A stretch of DNA of 38,048 nucleotides from Lachnospiraceae bacterium (lineage in GTDB: Bacteria > Bacillota > Clostridia > Lachnospirales > Lachnospiraceae), in contig JAJPXG010000027.1 of the NCBI GenBank assembly GCA_021205565.1, positions 1 through 38,048 on the forward strand, in the 5' to 3' direction. The stretch's first letter is position 1. Each line of letters begins with the position of its first letter. The notes beneath the pieces are model-generated. The model had not been told where the DNA came from. It ran no database searches and saw only the letters and a program-made list of their open reading frames with translations. The position numbers were made by a program, and so were the translations under genes. Below are positions 7,880-15,195 of this stretch, in pieces.

Positions 7880-8390
7880 AAGGGATCGCCTCCATATCTT
7901 CTTTAGAATCTGCCAAAAAGGTTTTCAGTTTCGGGATTGCATCTCCCCAGAGGGAAAGCCCGAAAACCATGATTGCTTCTTTCTTCCGGTCATAATACCG
8001 ACTCCTCTCCATGTTCAGCACTTCCAGCATTTCGCTCTCGGAGTATTTGAATCTTGCGAGATAACATTTTGATATAATCTCAAAATGCTGTTCTCCGCCG
8101 TCCGGAAATTCCTTTACGCGGAGCATAGCCGTATCAATCAGTTCAATCATCCACCTTGTCTCAAAGAGCGTCCTGATCCTTGATTCAAAACGCTGCCGCT
8201 CTGTGTCAGGTGCAAATTCTTCAAGATAAATCAATGCGCCGTCCAGATCGGAACTGCAATAGCAGCACATTTCCTCTGCCACAACATCAGCCTGCCCTAT
8301 GGTAGACCAGCACACGCGCCGGTAAATCTGCAAGAGCATTTTCGCTTTATCATACAAGCGCTTTTCATTTATATTTTGTGCTTCGCACAT
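7869..8390 (-). CDS. ArpU/RinA-like phage-type transcription regulator
   Basis: 173-residue helical protein. The C-terminal part (about 118-160, ESEMLEVLNMERSRYYDRKK then EAIMVFGLSLWGDAIP) is the HTH-like region found in phage late-gene activators of the ArpU/RinA type and in sigma-70 region-4-like proteins of mobile elements. The N-terminal part is helical with paired Cys residues (CCYC) and has no recognised domain. The ATG at 8390 has no strong ribosome binding site; a 6-bp inverted repeat (GCATGG/CCATGC, 8392-8411) sits directly upstream. The gene overlaps the LexA-domain gene by 11 bp. It is probably an activator within the element's switch; the family call is moderate. Confidence 0.7.
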   Translation of the reverse strand: MCEAQNINEKRLYDKAKMLLQIYRRVCWSTIGQADVVAEEMCCYCSSDLDGALIYLEEFAPDTERQRFESRIRTLFETRWMIELIDTAMLRVKEFPDGGEQHFEIISKCYLARFKYSESEMLEVLNMERSRYYDRKKEAIMVFGLSLWGDAIPKLKTFLADSKEDMEAIPYEY

Positions 8391-8638
8391 TGCATGGATA
8401 TCGTTCCATGCCGCCGTTGAATTTCTGCCTAATTTGTAAATCTCCCTTCCTGCTGTCTCACGACAGGCAATTCTTATAACTGTATATCCGCTCGGAAAAG
8501 GGAAAAGAAACCGGACAGATATTTATATATTTCACTGGTCATCTTTGATACGGCAAGTTCCGACGCGCGAAGCAGCGCTGCCGATCTGCAACCAGAATCA
8601 GTATCCTTTGCTTCATAAAGACACTGTTGAAATCTACA

Positions 8639-8860
8639 TCAAACTGGCACAGCAGTTTTCTTCATTACATCCGATACAGAGACTAAATCCATCTGCGCCA
8701 ACTGCTTTCCGGTAAATACCGGCACTTTCTTTGTTCTCAGGTTCTCCATCAGACATGTGACATTCTTACAGCATTCACATTCCATCCAGCCGTCTGTCTC
8801 ATCCAGATACAGATTATGATTGACCGTGCCGCAAATCGGACACTTTACATCTTTTGTCAT
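8639..8860 (-). CDS. Small zinc-ribbon protein next to the Y-family polymerase
   Basis: 73 residues starting at MTKDVKCPICGTVNHN, with CPIC near the N-terminus and CECC about 20 residues later: a classic four-cysteine zinc ribbon. The C-terminal half has no recognised domain. I chose the ATG at 8860 because AAAGGAG lies 9 nt upstream; a longer frame starting at 8883 begins immediately after the previous stop and lacks such a site. It is third in an operon after the polymerase and the 82-residue gene. Function unknown; the context suggests an accessory to DNA-damage tolerance. Confidence 0.7.
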   Translation of the reverse strand: MTKDVKCPICGTVNHNLYLDETDGWMECECCKNVTCLMENLRTKKVPVFTGKQLAQMDLVSVSDVMKKTAVPV

Positions 8861-8883
8861 AACGCTTTTCTCCTTTGCATTCA

Positions 8884-9132
8884 TTATGAATTCTTTGCTT
8901 CCACAAACCACTTATAGTTTTCCTCATAAAATAAATAATGTTCCCTGCCGCAAATCATACAGGTATAACGGATTCCCGCTCCTCCGGCTTTCAGGCTTGC
9001 CGCCCGCCGGCAGTCTGTGATACGGTCTATCTCAAATTTCTGACCGTCCTCCCAAATGATGCACTTCGGGCGAAGATAACCGTCCAGCATAAAATCCGCT
9101 GTGACCTGTACATAAATCCTTGATTCGTCCAT
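8884..9132 (-). CDS. Small polymerase-associated protein with CxxC
   Basis: 82 residues. The central part (DGQKFEIDRITDCRRAASLK) and the CMICGREHYLFYEENYKWFV end recall a small protein that regularly follows Y-family polymerases in clostridial genomes; no Pfam name comes to mind. One CxxC pair and a separate Cys may bind metal. The ATG at 9132 lies 5 nt after the polymerase stop, with GGGTGAT as the likely ribosome binding site, so translation is coupled. It is likely a partner or regulator of the polymerase; this is inferred from position. Confidence 0.72.
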   Translation of the reverse strand: MDESRIYVQVTADFMLDGYLRPKCIIWEDGQKFEIDRITDCRRAASLKAGGAGIRYTCMICGREHYLFYEENYKWFVEAKNS

Positions 9133-9137
9133 AGATA

Positions 9138-10424
9138 TCACCCACTTACCTTCAATAAATCAACCCCTGTCTGGTTTCCGTCTGCAAAATAGCCGCGGGG
9201 ATGTACCGTATGATCATCCTTCGCGTTCAGTTTTGAAAGCAGCCGGTCTTGATACATCAATCCTCTTTGGATGCTCTCGTAACCGAAACGGCGGCGAATA
9301 ACATCAACCGTCATATCCATCTTGTGAAGCCGTTCACGCTTATTTTCATCAATAAACAGGTCAAGCTGAACTGGACAGTCTGCCTCTACAAGATCACAGG
9401 CTCTGACCCCTACGCTCCGGATCGGCTTTCTCCACCTGTAATTATCATGGAACAACTTCATAGCATTTTCCGCAATCTCCGTTGTCAGATCCGTAGGAGC
9501 GGACATCTTATGCTGTCTCGTAAAACTATACAAATCACTATCCCTCACGGAAATTTCCACTACTCGGCATTTGAAATTGTTTTCTCTCAGTCTGGCTGAT
9601 ACACTCTCCGCCAGGGCATAAACAATAATCTTCACATCCGTGTCAGATACCAAATCCCGCGGCGTAGTAGTGCTGTTGCCAATGCTTTTGATGGGAGCGT
9701 GATAATCCTCGACGGCAACCGGTGTCTGATCTTCCCCATTTGCAAACATATGAAGAACCAAACCCATTTTCCCCAGCCATCTGTGCAGCAGTTCAGGATC
9801 AGTCTGCGCCAGCTGCCCGATTGTCCGGATACCATAAAGGTTCAATTTTTTCTGCGTCGCACGTCCCACATACAGAAGATCACCCACTGGAAGAGGCCAT
9901 GCAATCTGATGAAAATTGTCTTTCGTGATTGCTGTAATCGCGTCCGGTTTTTTGTAGTCACTGCCCAGTTTTGCGAAAATCTTATTCCACGAAACGCCGA
10001 TGCTCACGGTAACACCCAGTTCATACTTGATCCGGCTGCTAATTTCCTTTGCAATCGTCATGCCGTCTCCCTTATAGCTTCCGCTGTGAGTAACATCCAA
10101 CCAGCATTCATCCAACCCGAACGGCTCCTGTTGATCGGTGTAATCCGCGTAAATCTCACGCGCCAGTTTAGAGAAGCGCAAATATAAATCCATATGGGGA
10201 GGTACAAAGATAATCTCCGGACAGACCTGTCTTGCCTGCCATAAAGCCATGCCGGTCTTTACCCCAGCTTTCTTTGCAATCTGATCTTTCGCAAGCACAA
10301 TCCCGTGACGTGCTTCCGGATCTCCGCCAACCGCTATCGGGTGTCCGCGCAGTTTCGGATGGTGCAAAAGCTCGATGCTGGCATAGCAATTATTCATATC
10401 CGAATGTAAAATCACTCTATCCAT
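9138..10424 (-). CDS. Y-family (DinB-type) translesion DNA polymerase
   Basis: 428 residues. The N-terminal palm motif HSDMNNCYASIE supplies the first metal-binding Asp, PFGLDECWLDVT the second Asp/Glu pair, and SIGVSWNKIFAKLGSDYKKP is the conserved palm/thumb segment. A thumb with helix-hairpin-helix (LYGIRTIGQLAQ) and a little-finger domain follow; QLDLF near residue 360 resembles a beta-clamp-binding motif. The enzyme inserts nucleotides opposite damaged template bases at low fidelity. The ATG at 10424 has GGAG 10 nt upstream. It is transcribed leftward from the promoter at 10539-10567, divergent from the XRE/ImmA genes, an arrangement that points to control by that repressor. Mobile elements often carry such SOS-type polymerases. 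Confidence 0.95.
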   Translation of the reverse strand: MDRVILHSDMNNCYASIELLHHPKLRGHPIAVGGDPEARHGIVLAKDQIAKKAGVKTGMALWQARQVCPEIIFVPPHMDLYLRFSKLAREIYADYTDQQEPFGLDECWLDVTHSGSYKGDGMTIAKEISSRIKYELGVTVSIGVSWNKIFAKLGSDYKKPDAITAITKDNFHQIAWPLPVGDLLYVGRATQKKLNLYGIRTIGQLAQTDPELLHRWLGKMGLVLHMFANGEDQTPVAVEDYHAPIKSIGNSTTTPRDLVSDTDVKIIVYALAESVSARLRENNFKCRVVEISVRDSDLYSFTRQHKMSAPTDLTTEIAENAMKLFHDNYRWRKPIRSVGVRACDLVEADCPVQLDLFIDENKRERLHKMDMTVDVIRRRFGYESIQRGLMYQDRLLSKLNAKDDHTVHPRGYFADGNQTGVDLLKVSG

Positions 10425-10467
10425 ATCATTCTTGCTCCATTTTTAGCAACTTTTAGCATGTTTGCGC

Positions 10468-10496
10468 TTGACATTTTCCCTTTTGCAACTTATAAT
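10468..10496 (+). promoter_or_regulatory. Consensus promoter for the XRE/ImmA genes
   Basis: TTGACA at 10468-10473 and TATAAT at 10491-10496 are separated by 17 bp: a perfect sigma-70/SigA-type promoter reading right. Its start site would be about 10503, giving a leader of about 110 nt before the repressor gene. Confidence 0.85.
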
Positions 10497-10538
10497 TTGC
10501 ATATAGTTACAAAGTCTTGCTCATTCGTGCTAATCCAG

Positions 10539-10567
10539 ATTATAGCAACTAATAGCAAATGTGTCAA
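10539..10567 (-). promoter_or_regulatory. Consensus promoter for the polymerase operon
   Basis: On the minus strand TTGACA (10567-10562) and TATAAT (10544-10539) are 17 bp apart: a second perfect promoter, reading left. It faces the rightward promoter, and the two predicted start sites (about 10503 and 10532) give transcripts that run through each other's promoter. Confidence 0.85.
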
Positions 10568-10617
10568 GACGAATTTGCAAGAATTAGCAAATCATTTTCA
10601 AAACGGAGGGAATGAAC

Positions 10618-11064
10618 ATGACAGCCTTCAAAGACAAGGTAAGATACCACAGAGGACAGCTGGGGCTAAACCAGAAGCAGCTTGCAGAGAAAGCCGGTAT
10701 TGGTTTCCGTACCATAGTTACTTATGAATCCGGCGAACGCTTCCCGCAGGCAGCCCAGCTTTACAAACTTGCCAAAGCGCTCGACGTTTCCACGGAATAT
10801 CTGAAGGACGACACTATTGAAGACCCAACCTACGGATTAGACCGCATGGATTATGTAGAGGAAATGAGAAAAAAAGAGGGGCGAAAAGAATCCCTCGATC
10901 TCGAAAAAATGTTGCAGCAAAATCAGGCTCTCTTCGCCGGAGGTACAGTCAGCGAAGAAGCAAAGGATGCCTACTTCCAAGCAGTAATGAAAGCATATTT
11001 AGAGTGTAAAGAAAGCGCCCGCCAGACTTTTGGACGGAAAAATACAGCCGCTTCCGAACAGTAG
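10618..11064 (+). CDS. XRE-family repressor (ImmR-like)
   Basis: 148 residues. The N-terminal Cro/C1-type HTH covers residues 4-60: KVRYHRGQLGLNQKQLAEKA then GIGFRTIVTYESGERFPQ. The rest is a helical, charged C-terminal region without a recognised domain. The start is ATG at 10618, since GGAGGG ends 7 nt upstream; another ATG at 10612 is too close to that site. It is followed by an ImmA-type metalloprotease, the arrangement of the ICEBs1 ImmR/ImmA switch, in which the protease cleaves the repressor after DNA damage or signalling. It is expected to bind the TWGCAA sites and control both the polymerase operon and itself. Confidence 0.88.
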   Translation: MTAFKDKVRYHRGQLGLNQKQLAEKAGIGFRTIVTYESGERFPQAAQLYKLAKALDVSTEYLKDDTIEDPTYGLDRMDYVEEMRKKEGRKESLDLEKMLQQNQALFAGGTVSEEAKDAYFQAVMKAYLECKESARQTFGRKNTAASEQ

Positions 11065-11147
11065 TCCGTTTTATGGGACACCATTTGAGATAGAATGATA
11101 ATGGAATGAAGTCCCCATTATTCCGACACAGGGAGGAAGTGATTCGA

Positions 11148-11717
11148 TTGACCATAGAAATGATTGCAGATGCAGCCAATAAGTTAAAGAAGAAGTACGG
11201 CGAAAGCGACCCGTTCCGACTTGCCAATGATATGAAGATTATTCTGTCATTTGTGCCGATGGGAACCTATGACGGCTGCTGCAAAGGTTTTTTTATCATA
11301 CATAAGCGGAAGAAGCATATCACAATCAACAGTGACCTGCCGGAGATCCTGCAAAAAGTTGTTCTGGCTCATGAGATCGGACACAGCGTCCTGCATACTT
11401 CCAAAGCGTCAGGAGCCGCTTTTCATGAAGTTACCTTATTTGACGATACTGATGCACATGAGTATGAAGCGAATGTATTTGCGTCAGAATTATTGCTGAG
11501 TGATGAAGCCGTCCTGTCGGTATTGAATGACGATATGTTTTTCTTTCAGGCAGCAAGCGCACTGTATGTTCCGTTTGAGCTGCTGGACTTCAAATTCCGC
11601 ATCCTAAAACGGCGCGGATATAAAGTGGAATCTCCCATAGTATCAAACGGAGATTTCATGAAGAATCTGGAAAAAGATGCTGATAAGATATTTATAGACG
11701 GACAAGATTGCCCGTAA
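11148..11717 (+). CDS. ImmA/IrrE-family metallopeptidase (anti-repressor)
   Basis: About 189 residues. The zinc-protease motif HEIGH sits in VVLAHEIGHSVLH, with a third ligand likely in the DAHEYEANVFASELLL segment (E-ANxFAxxLL is typical of COG2856). ImmA of ICEBs1 cleaves the repressor ImmR and so de-represses the element; the same job is likely here on the adjacent XRE protein. The start is uncertain: a TTG at 11148 has GGAGG 11 nt upstream, an ATG at 11160 is possible, and the ATG at 11106 has no ribosome binding site. A GTCCCCATTATT stretch at 11111-11122 in the leader resembles part of the shared 39-bp element. Confidence 0.9.
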   Translation: MTIEMIADAANKLKKKYGESDPFRLANDMKIILSFVPMGTYDGCCKGFFIIHKRKKHITINSDLPEILQKVVLAHEIGHSVLHTSKASGAAFHEVTLFDDTDAHEYEANVFASELLLSDEAVLSVLNDDMFFFQAASALYVPFELLDFKFRILKRRGYKVESPIVSNGDFMKNLEKDADKIFIDGQDCP

Positions 11718-11738
11718 CAAAAAGATTGGAGGGAGCCT

Positions 11739-12473
11739 ATGGCAACATGGAATCCGTGGCACGGCTGTACGAAAATCAGTGCCGGATGTTCACACTGCTA
11801 TGTTTATCGGCGCGACGCAGAGTTCGGACGCGATACCTCTGTTGTCCAGAAAACTGCATCTTTCAATCTGCCTATCCGGAGAAACCGTAAAAAAGAATAT
11901 AAACTCCAGCCGGACGGTGACTATGTATATACCTGTTTCACTTCTGATTTCTTTCATCCGGCTGCGGATGAATGGCGTCGGGAAGCATGGGCAATGATGA
12001 AAGAGCGCTCCGACCTCCAGTTTTACTTTGTCACAAAACGTCCGGAGCGTTTTCATATCGGCCTGCCGGATGACTGGGGAAACGGTTATGACAATGTTCA
12101 TATCGTCTGCACCTGTGAAAACCAGTTCATGACAAACAGGCGTCTTCCCATTTTCTTAGAGCTTCCCATCAAGCATAAAGAGATTATCCATGAGCCAATG
12201 CTTGAATATATCAATCTGCGTCCATTTCTGGAAAAATACCACTCGGAGATCGAGATGGTGTCCTGCGGGGGAGAATCCGGCGATGATGCCAGAATCTGCG
12301 ATTACGGATGGGTTCTCAGTACCATGACGCAATGTGTCGAATACAATGTCGCTTTTCATTTTCATCAGACCGGCTATAATTTCCGCAGGGGAAAGCAAAC
12401 CTATCACATCAGCTGGAAAGACCAGCACGAACAGGCAGCAAAAGCCGGAATAGATTTTCGACCAATTCTGTAA
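11739..12473 (+). CDS. DUF5131 (phage Gp37/Gp68) protein, radical-SAM-like
   Basis: 244 residues. The N-terminal MATWNPWHGCTKISAGCSHC carries C-x6-C-x2-C, the cluster-like motif of the DUF5131/Gp37-Gp68 family, usually grouped with radical SAM enzymes. The middle YFVTKRPERF and the C-terminal CGGESGDDARICDYGWV and FHFHQTGYNF segments are further family marks. Substrate and reaction are not established; members are common in phages and integrative elements. GGAGGGAGCCT ahead of the ATG at 11739 is a strong ribosome binding site. It lies 21 nt after the protease gene on the same strand and is probably co-transcribed. Confidence 0.85.
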   Translation: MATWNPWHGCTKISAGCSHCYVYRRDAEFGRDTSVVQKTASFNLPIRRNRKKEYKLQPDGDYVYTCFTSDFFHPAADEWRREAWAMMKERSDLQFYFVTKRPERFHIGLPDDWGNGYDNVHIVCTCENQFMTNRRLPIFLELPIKHKEIIHEPMLEYINLRPFLEKYHSEIEMVSCGGESGDDARICDYGWVLSTMTQCVEYNVAFHFHQTGYNFRRGKQTYHISWKDQHEQAAKAGIDFRPIL

Positions 12474-12479
12474 TTTCCC

Positions 12480-12549
12480 TGTCTCATTTTGTCCTTATCT
12501 GTCGAACAGTGTCGAGCGCTGTCCATCCATGTCGCGTAATGTCGAACGA
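12480..12549. repeat. Seven tandem 10-bp repeats, each starting TGTC
   Basis: TGTC occurs at 12480, 12490, 12500, 12510, 12520, 12530 and 12540 with no exception to the 10-bp step. The six bases after TGTC vary, but GAACAG, GAGCGC, GCGTAA and GAACGA resemble one another. The array starts 6 bp after the DUF5131 stop. The rest of the gap to 12733 is AT-rich and holds one inverted repeat. The period excludes a protein repeat and suggests protein bound along one face of the helix. Confidence 0.75.
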
Positions 12550-12679
12550 TTATAGTTGCACATTTTATTCTAACAATATAGAATTGCTTCCAGGGTATCT
12601 GAATTGCTTCCCTTTTATTTTTGCCCGAATACTCCTTTGCAAAAGAGTATTTGCTCCCTTTTTATCAGTCTAATAATTC

Positions 12680-12718
12680 TTCTGCTTAACAGGTAAAATG
12701 AGGTTACTATAAGCAGAA
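12680..12718. promoter_or_regulatory. 9-bp inverted repeat upstream of the second XRE gene
   Basis: TTCTGCTTA (12680-12688) is perfectly inverted at 12710-12718, with a smaller GTAA/TTAC pair inside. It ends 15 bp before the TTG start at 12734. It could be an operator for auto-repression or a leader hairpin. Confidence 0.5.
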
Positions 12719-12733
12719 AGAAGGTGTTTGTAC

Positions 12734-13096
12734 TTGTCAAAGGAGCATCCCAAAACGGCTGATCCAATATCCGCTCCGGCGGGAGAGGCCGATTACATAG
12801 GGCCAAGAATCAAGGAATTGTGCGACAAACAGCAAATCACAAAATACCGTCTCTCTCAAATGACCGGCATAACGCAGACAGTTTTAGCGAATATCATCAA
12901 AAAAGAGAGTATCCCGACAATCCCAACACTTGAAAAAATATGCAGCGCACTGAACATATCACTGGCACAGTTTTTTGCGAAAAACGAAAGCCAGCCTGAT
13001 CTGACAGCGGAGCAACGGGAGATGGTAGAGACGTGGAACGGACTTAATGCTGAAGAGCGTGAGCAGCTAATGAAAATCATCCGCACTTTCCAATAG
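12734..13096 (+). CDS. XRE-family transcriptional regulator
   Basis: About 120 residues. The HTH covers about 22-80: IKELCDKQQITKYRLSQMTG, then ITQTVLANIIKKESIPTI and ICSALNISLAQFF. A C-terminal tail (LTAEQREMVETWNGLNAEER) is common in this group of small Firmicutes regulators. No ATG fits; a TTG at 12734 has AAGGTG 7 nt upstream and is the best start. The perfect inverted repeat directly upstream suggests auto-regulation. A clear terminator follows at 13098-13145, so this is a one-gene transcript or the end of the plus-strand immunity module. Confidence 0.85.
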   Translation: MSKEHPKTADPISAPAGEADYIGPRIKELCDKQQITKYRLSQMTGITQTVLANIIKKESIPTIPTLEKICSALNISLAQFFAKNESQPDLTAEQREMVETWNGLNAEEREQLMKIIRTFQ

Positions 13097-13097
13097 G

Positions 13098-13145
13098 GAG
13101 CAGTTCAAAAGATAACCAGCATCTGATGAACTGCTCTCATTTTTT
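13098..13145 (+). terminator. Rho-independent terminator
   Basis: GAGCAGTTCA (13098-13107) pairs perfectly with TGAACTGCTC (13127-13136), and a run of six T (13140-13145) follows. It comes 1 bp after the XRE stop. Confidence 0.85.
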
Positions 13146-13210
13146 GTCTGTGCAGCCAGTCCATCTAATCAATCATTGCTGTAATATACAGCGCAGAAAG
13201 GAGTCCAATC

Positions 13211-13558
13211 ATGGATAACAAAACTACTGCTTGTACCGTTTCTGAGAAACCCGATCCGGAATTTCGTGAGCTTATCTACCACTTACTCAATGGAAGTCTG
13301 GATCTGGAACATTATCCCATACCTGAAAGTCAGTATGTCGAAAACTTATTTGACGACGGGAAAGAATGTGAACGCCTGTATTCCAAAGCATTTGACGCAA
13401 GAGAGCGCCTTTACGAGCGCCTCAATTCACCCGACGACAAAGATGTGGATGATTTTATGATCTGCCTGGAGCTGATCGGACAGGTAACAAGTTTCCGTAT
13501 GTTTGATTACGGTTGGTTCTTTGCACATAAGGCATTTTCATCCGCTAATCCCGACTAA
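13211..13558 (+). CDS. DUF6809-type small protein of mobile elements
   Basis: 115 residues, acidic. LLNGSLDLEHYPIPESQYVE is the hallmark of the DUF6809 family, found in integrative elements and phages of Clostridia; the rest is helical, ending in the RMFDYGWFFAHKAF stretch. Function unknown. AAAGGAG 7-8 nt before the ATG at 13211 supports the start. It is a separate transcript after the terminator at 13098-13145. The gap to the convergent flavodoxin gene (13559-13653) holds purine-rich sequence without a gene. Confidence 0.8.
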   Translation: MDNKTTACTVSEKPDPEFRELIYHLLNGSLDLEHYPIPESQYVENLFDDGKECERLYSKAFDARERLYERLNSPDDKDVDDFMICLELIGQVTSFRMFDYGWFFAHKAFSSANPD

Positions 13559-13653
13559 CAAGCACATCGACCGGCATTATACCAATTTGGGGGAATGGCA
13601 AGAGAGGGGAGCGAGAGAGAGCGTTCCCTTCCCCTGCCTCGGCTGTATCTTTG

Positions 13654-14112
13654 TTATTCGCATTTTTTCATGAGCCACTCTTTTATTTCATCATCGGTCT
13701 GGCCGCTTATGCGGATCGCTGAATGAGCAACCGCACCCTTACAGATTTCAGCTACTGTTTTTTGCGATTTTTCCGGACCCGATGAGCCGCTGGTGCAAAA
13801 CACATATACGTCTTTTCCGGTAAAATCATACTCAGATGCGAAAGTGCGGATCAGGCGCGGACAAGTGCCGTACCACACCGGAAAACCCAGCAGAATACGA
13901 TCATAAGAATCAAAATCCTTAACGTGCGTCGTCACAACGGGCATTTCTTTCGTTGCAATTTCTTTCCCGCCAATCGCAATCGCCTTCATATAACCGCCGT
14001 AATTCTTTTCTCCTTTAATCTCGAATAAATCTGCGCCGGTTAAATTCTGGATTCTTTCAGCGGCTTTCTTTGTTACGCCAGAAAGAGAGAAATATGCTAT
14101 CAATGTTTTCAT
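13654..14112 (-). CDS. Flavodoxin
   Basis: 152 residues starting at MKTLIAYFSLSGVTKKAAER. The FMN phosphate loop is at residues 8-14 (YFSLSGVT region); GFPVWYGTCPRLIRTF carries the isoalloxazine-binding loop with Trp and Tyr, and FCTSGSSGPEKSQ is the later loop. It is of the flavodoxin_4-type often encoded in Clostridia, a small electron carrier or quinone-reductase-like protein. GAGGAGG 9 nt upstream supports the ATG at 14112. It lies 11 bp after the HNH gene on the same strand, at the tail of the cargo block; a link to defence is not obvious. Confidence 0.88.
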   Translation of the reverse strand: MKTLIAYFSLSGVTKKAAERIQNLTGADLFEIKGEKNYGGYMKAIAIGGKEIATKEMPVVTTHVKDFDSYDRILLGFPVWYGTCPRLIRTFASEYDFTGKDVYVFCTSGSSGPEKSQKTVAEICKGAVAHSAIRISGQTDDEIKEWLMKKCE

Positions 14113-14123
14113 ACGCGTCCTCC

Positions 14124-15056
14124 TCACTGTTTTTTATATGCTTCAAAAACTGTTCGCGTAGCCTGATACCATTCCCGTATCTTTGCCACTTCTAATAAAG
14201 CATCATCCTTTTCTACGATAGATACAAACATCTCGGACAGTCCATCCCATTCAGATATATCGCCAGGTTCTTTCAACGACCATCCGAGTTGCTCTAATGT
14301 AAAATTACTTTTAGCTGAATTATTCAGCATGGATGTCGTTGCCCAGTTCTCAGGTTCATCTTGTCCGCCCAACGCTATCGGATATATATGATCTATAGTC
14401 GGCTGATAATCCCAATATGCCATATGGCATTCACTTGTTTTCCAATGTGCATGAAATGGAACTGCTTCCGGAAGCTTTGCAGAAAGCACCCGCAATATCC
14501 CTGGATTAAGCAGTCGCTTACCAGAATATCTGTCTATAAATCCATCGCGGAAAAACTGCTCCATCATTTGGAGTGTTGTATATCTTCGCGCCATATGCTT
14601 CACAGGTGCAAACGGGTATTTCTCATTTATTATATCCCTCGCCTGTGTTGTATCCCCCATCAGCAAAGATTTTGAAGCCTCTACCAGAGTATTTAACTTT
14701 TGATCCTGTTGTATGATATCTCTTTTTTCAGCTGCATCAGCTGGGGAATCCTTTAATCTGTTTCCCAATATCTCCCCTACAAATTCATCAAAACTGTAAT
14801 TCCAGTCATTGATACATGAATGTTTACATGCTTTTTCAATCATGCCGAAACGCTTTAATTCTATATTGACAAGAATACCCGAATAATCTTCATTCCACGC
14901 TACGCACCGGAAACCGTCTTTTTCCAAAATTGTTCTCAGCTCGTTACGCTTTGTTTTATTGCGCACTAATACCATATACGGCAAGATTTTTCTCTCTTCC
15001 CAATATGCCCCATTGTAATTATCAAGGTAATGCTCATAATAGACTTCCATTAACAT
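14124..15056 (-). CDS. HNH endonuclease-domain protein
   Basis: 310 residues. The C-terminal third contains an HNH core: IDHIYPIALGGQDEPENW (D222, H223, then N237) followed by LNNSAKSN (N245, K249), matching DHI.P...GG...NW....N..K. The N-terminal 200 residues (a YYEHYLDNYNGAYWEERKIL start and a RFGMIEKACKH segment) match no family I know. HNH proteins of this size in such islands are often nucleases of restriction-like systems. The start is ATG at 15056 with GGAG 10 nt upstream. The 139-bp gap before it suggests it may have its own promoter. Probably a DNA-targeting effector; the target is unknown. Confidence 0.78.
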   Translation of the reverse strand: MLMEVYYEHYLDNYNGAYWEERKILPYMVLVRNKTKRNELRTILEKDGFRCVAWNEDYSGILVNIELKRFGMIEKACKHSCINDWNYSFDEFVGEILGNRLKDSPADAAEKRDIIQQDQKLNTLVEASKSLLMGDTTQARDIINEKYPFAPVKHMARRYTTLQMMEQFFRDGFIDRYSGKRLLNPGILRVLSAKLPEAVPFHAHWKTSECHMAYWDYQPTIDHIYPIALGGQDEPENWATTSMLNNSAKSNFTLEQLGWSLKEPGDISEWDGLSEMFVSIVEKDDALLEVAKIREWYQATRTVFEAYKKQ

Positions 15057-15195
15057 ATTCGGCTCACTCCTGTACTGTCAGATCACGCAATCAAATCCCG
15101 TCAAACAAAGTCTGCTGTTTATATTCCTGATATTGTTTCAAAGGTAAATTCCCAATATAATATACCCATAACAGTGGACACGCGAAAGCATCGGT

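Larger units (their letters stand above)
10444..10590. promoter_or_regulatory. Operator field of TWGCAA repeats between divergent genes
   Basis: TAGCAA or TTGCAA-like hexamers occur at 10444, 10454 (TAGCAT), about 10483, 10543, 10553, 10574 (TTTGCAA) and 10585, often as pairs exactly 10 bp apart (10444/10454, 10543/10553, 10577/10587 by their G). They overlap both promoters. This is the expected build of a phage-type repressor operator region; the XRE protein at 10618 is the natural ligand. Confidence 0.6.
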
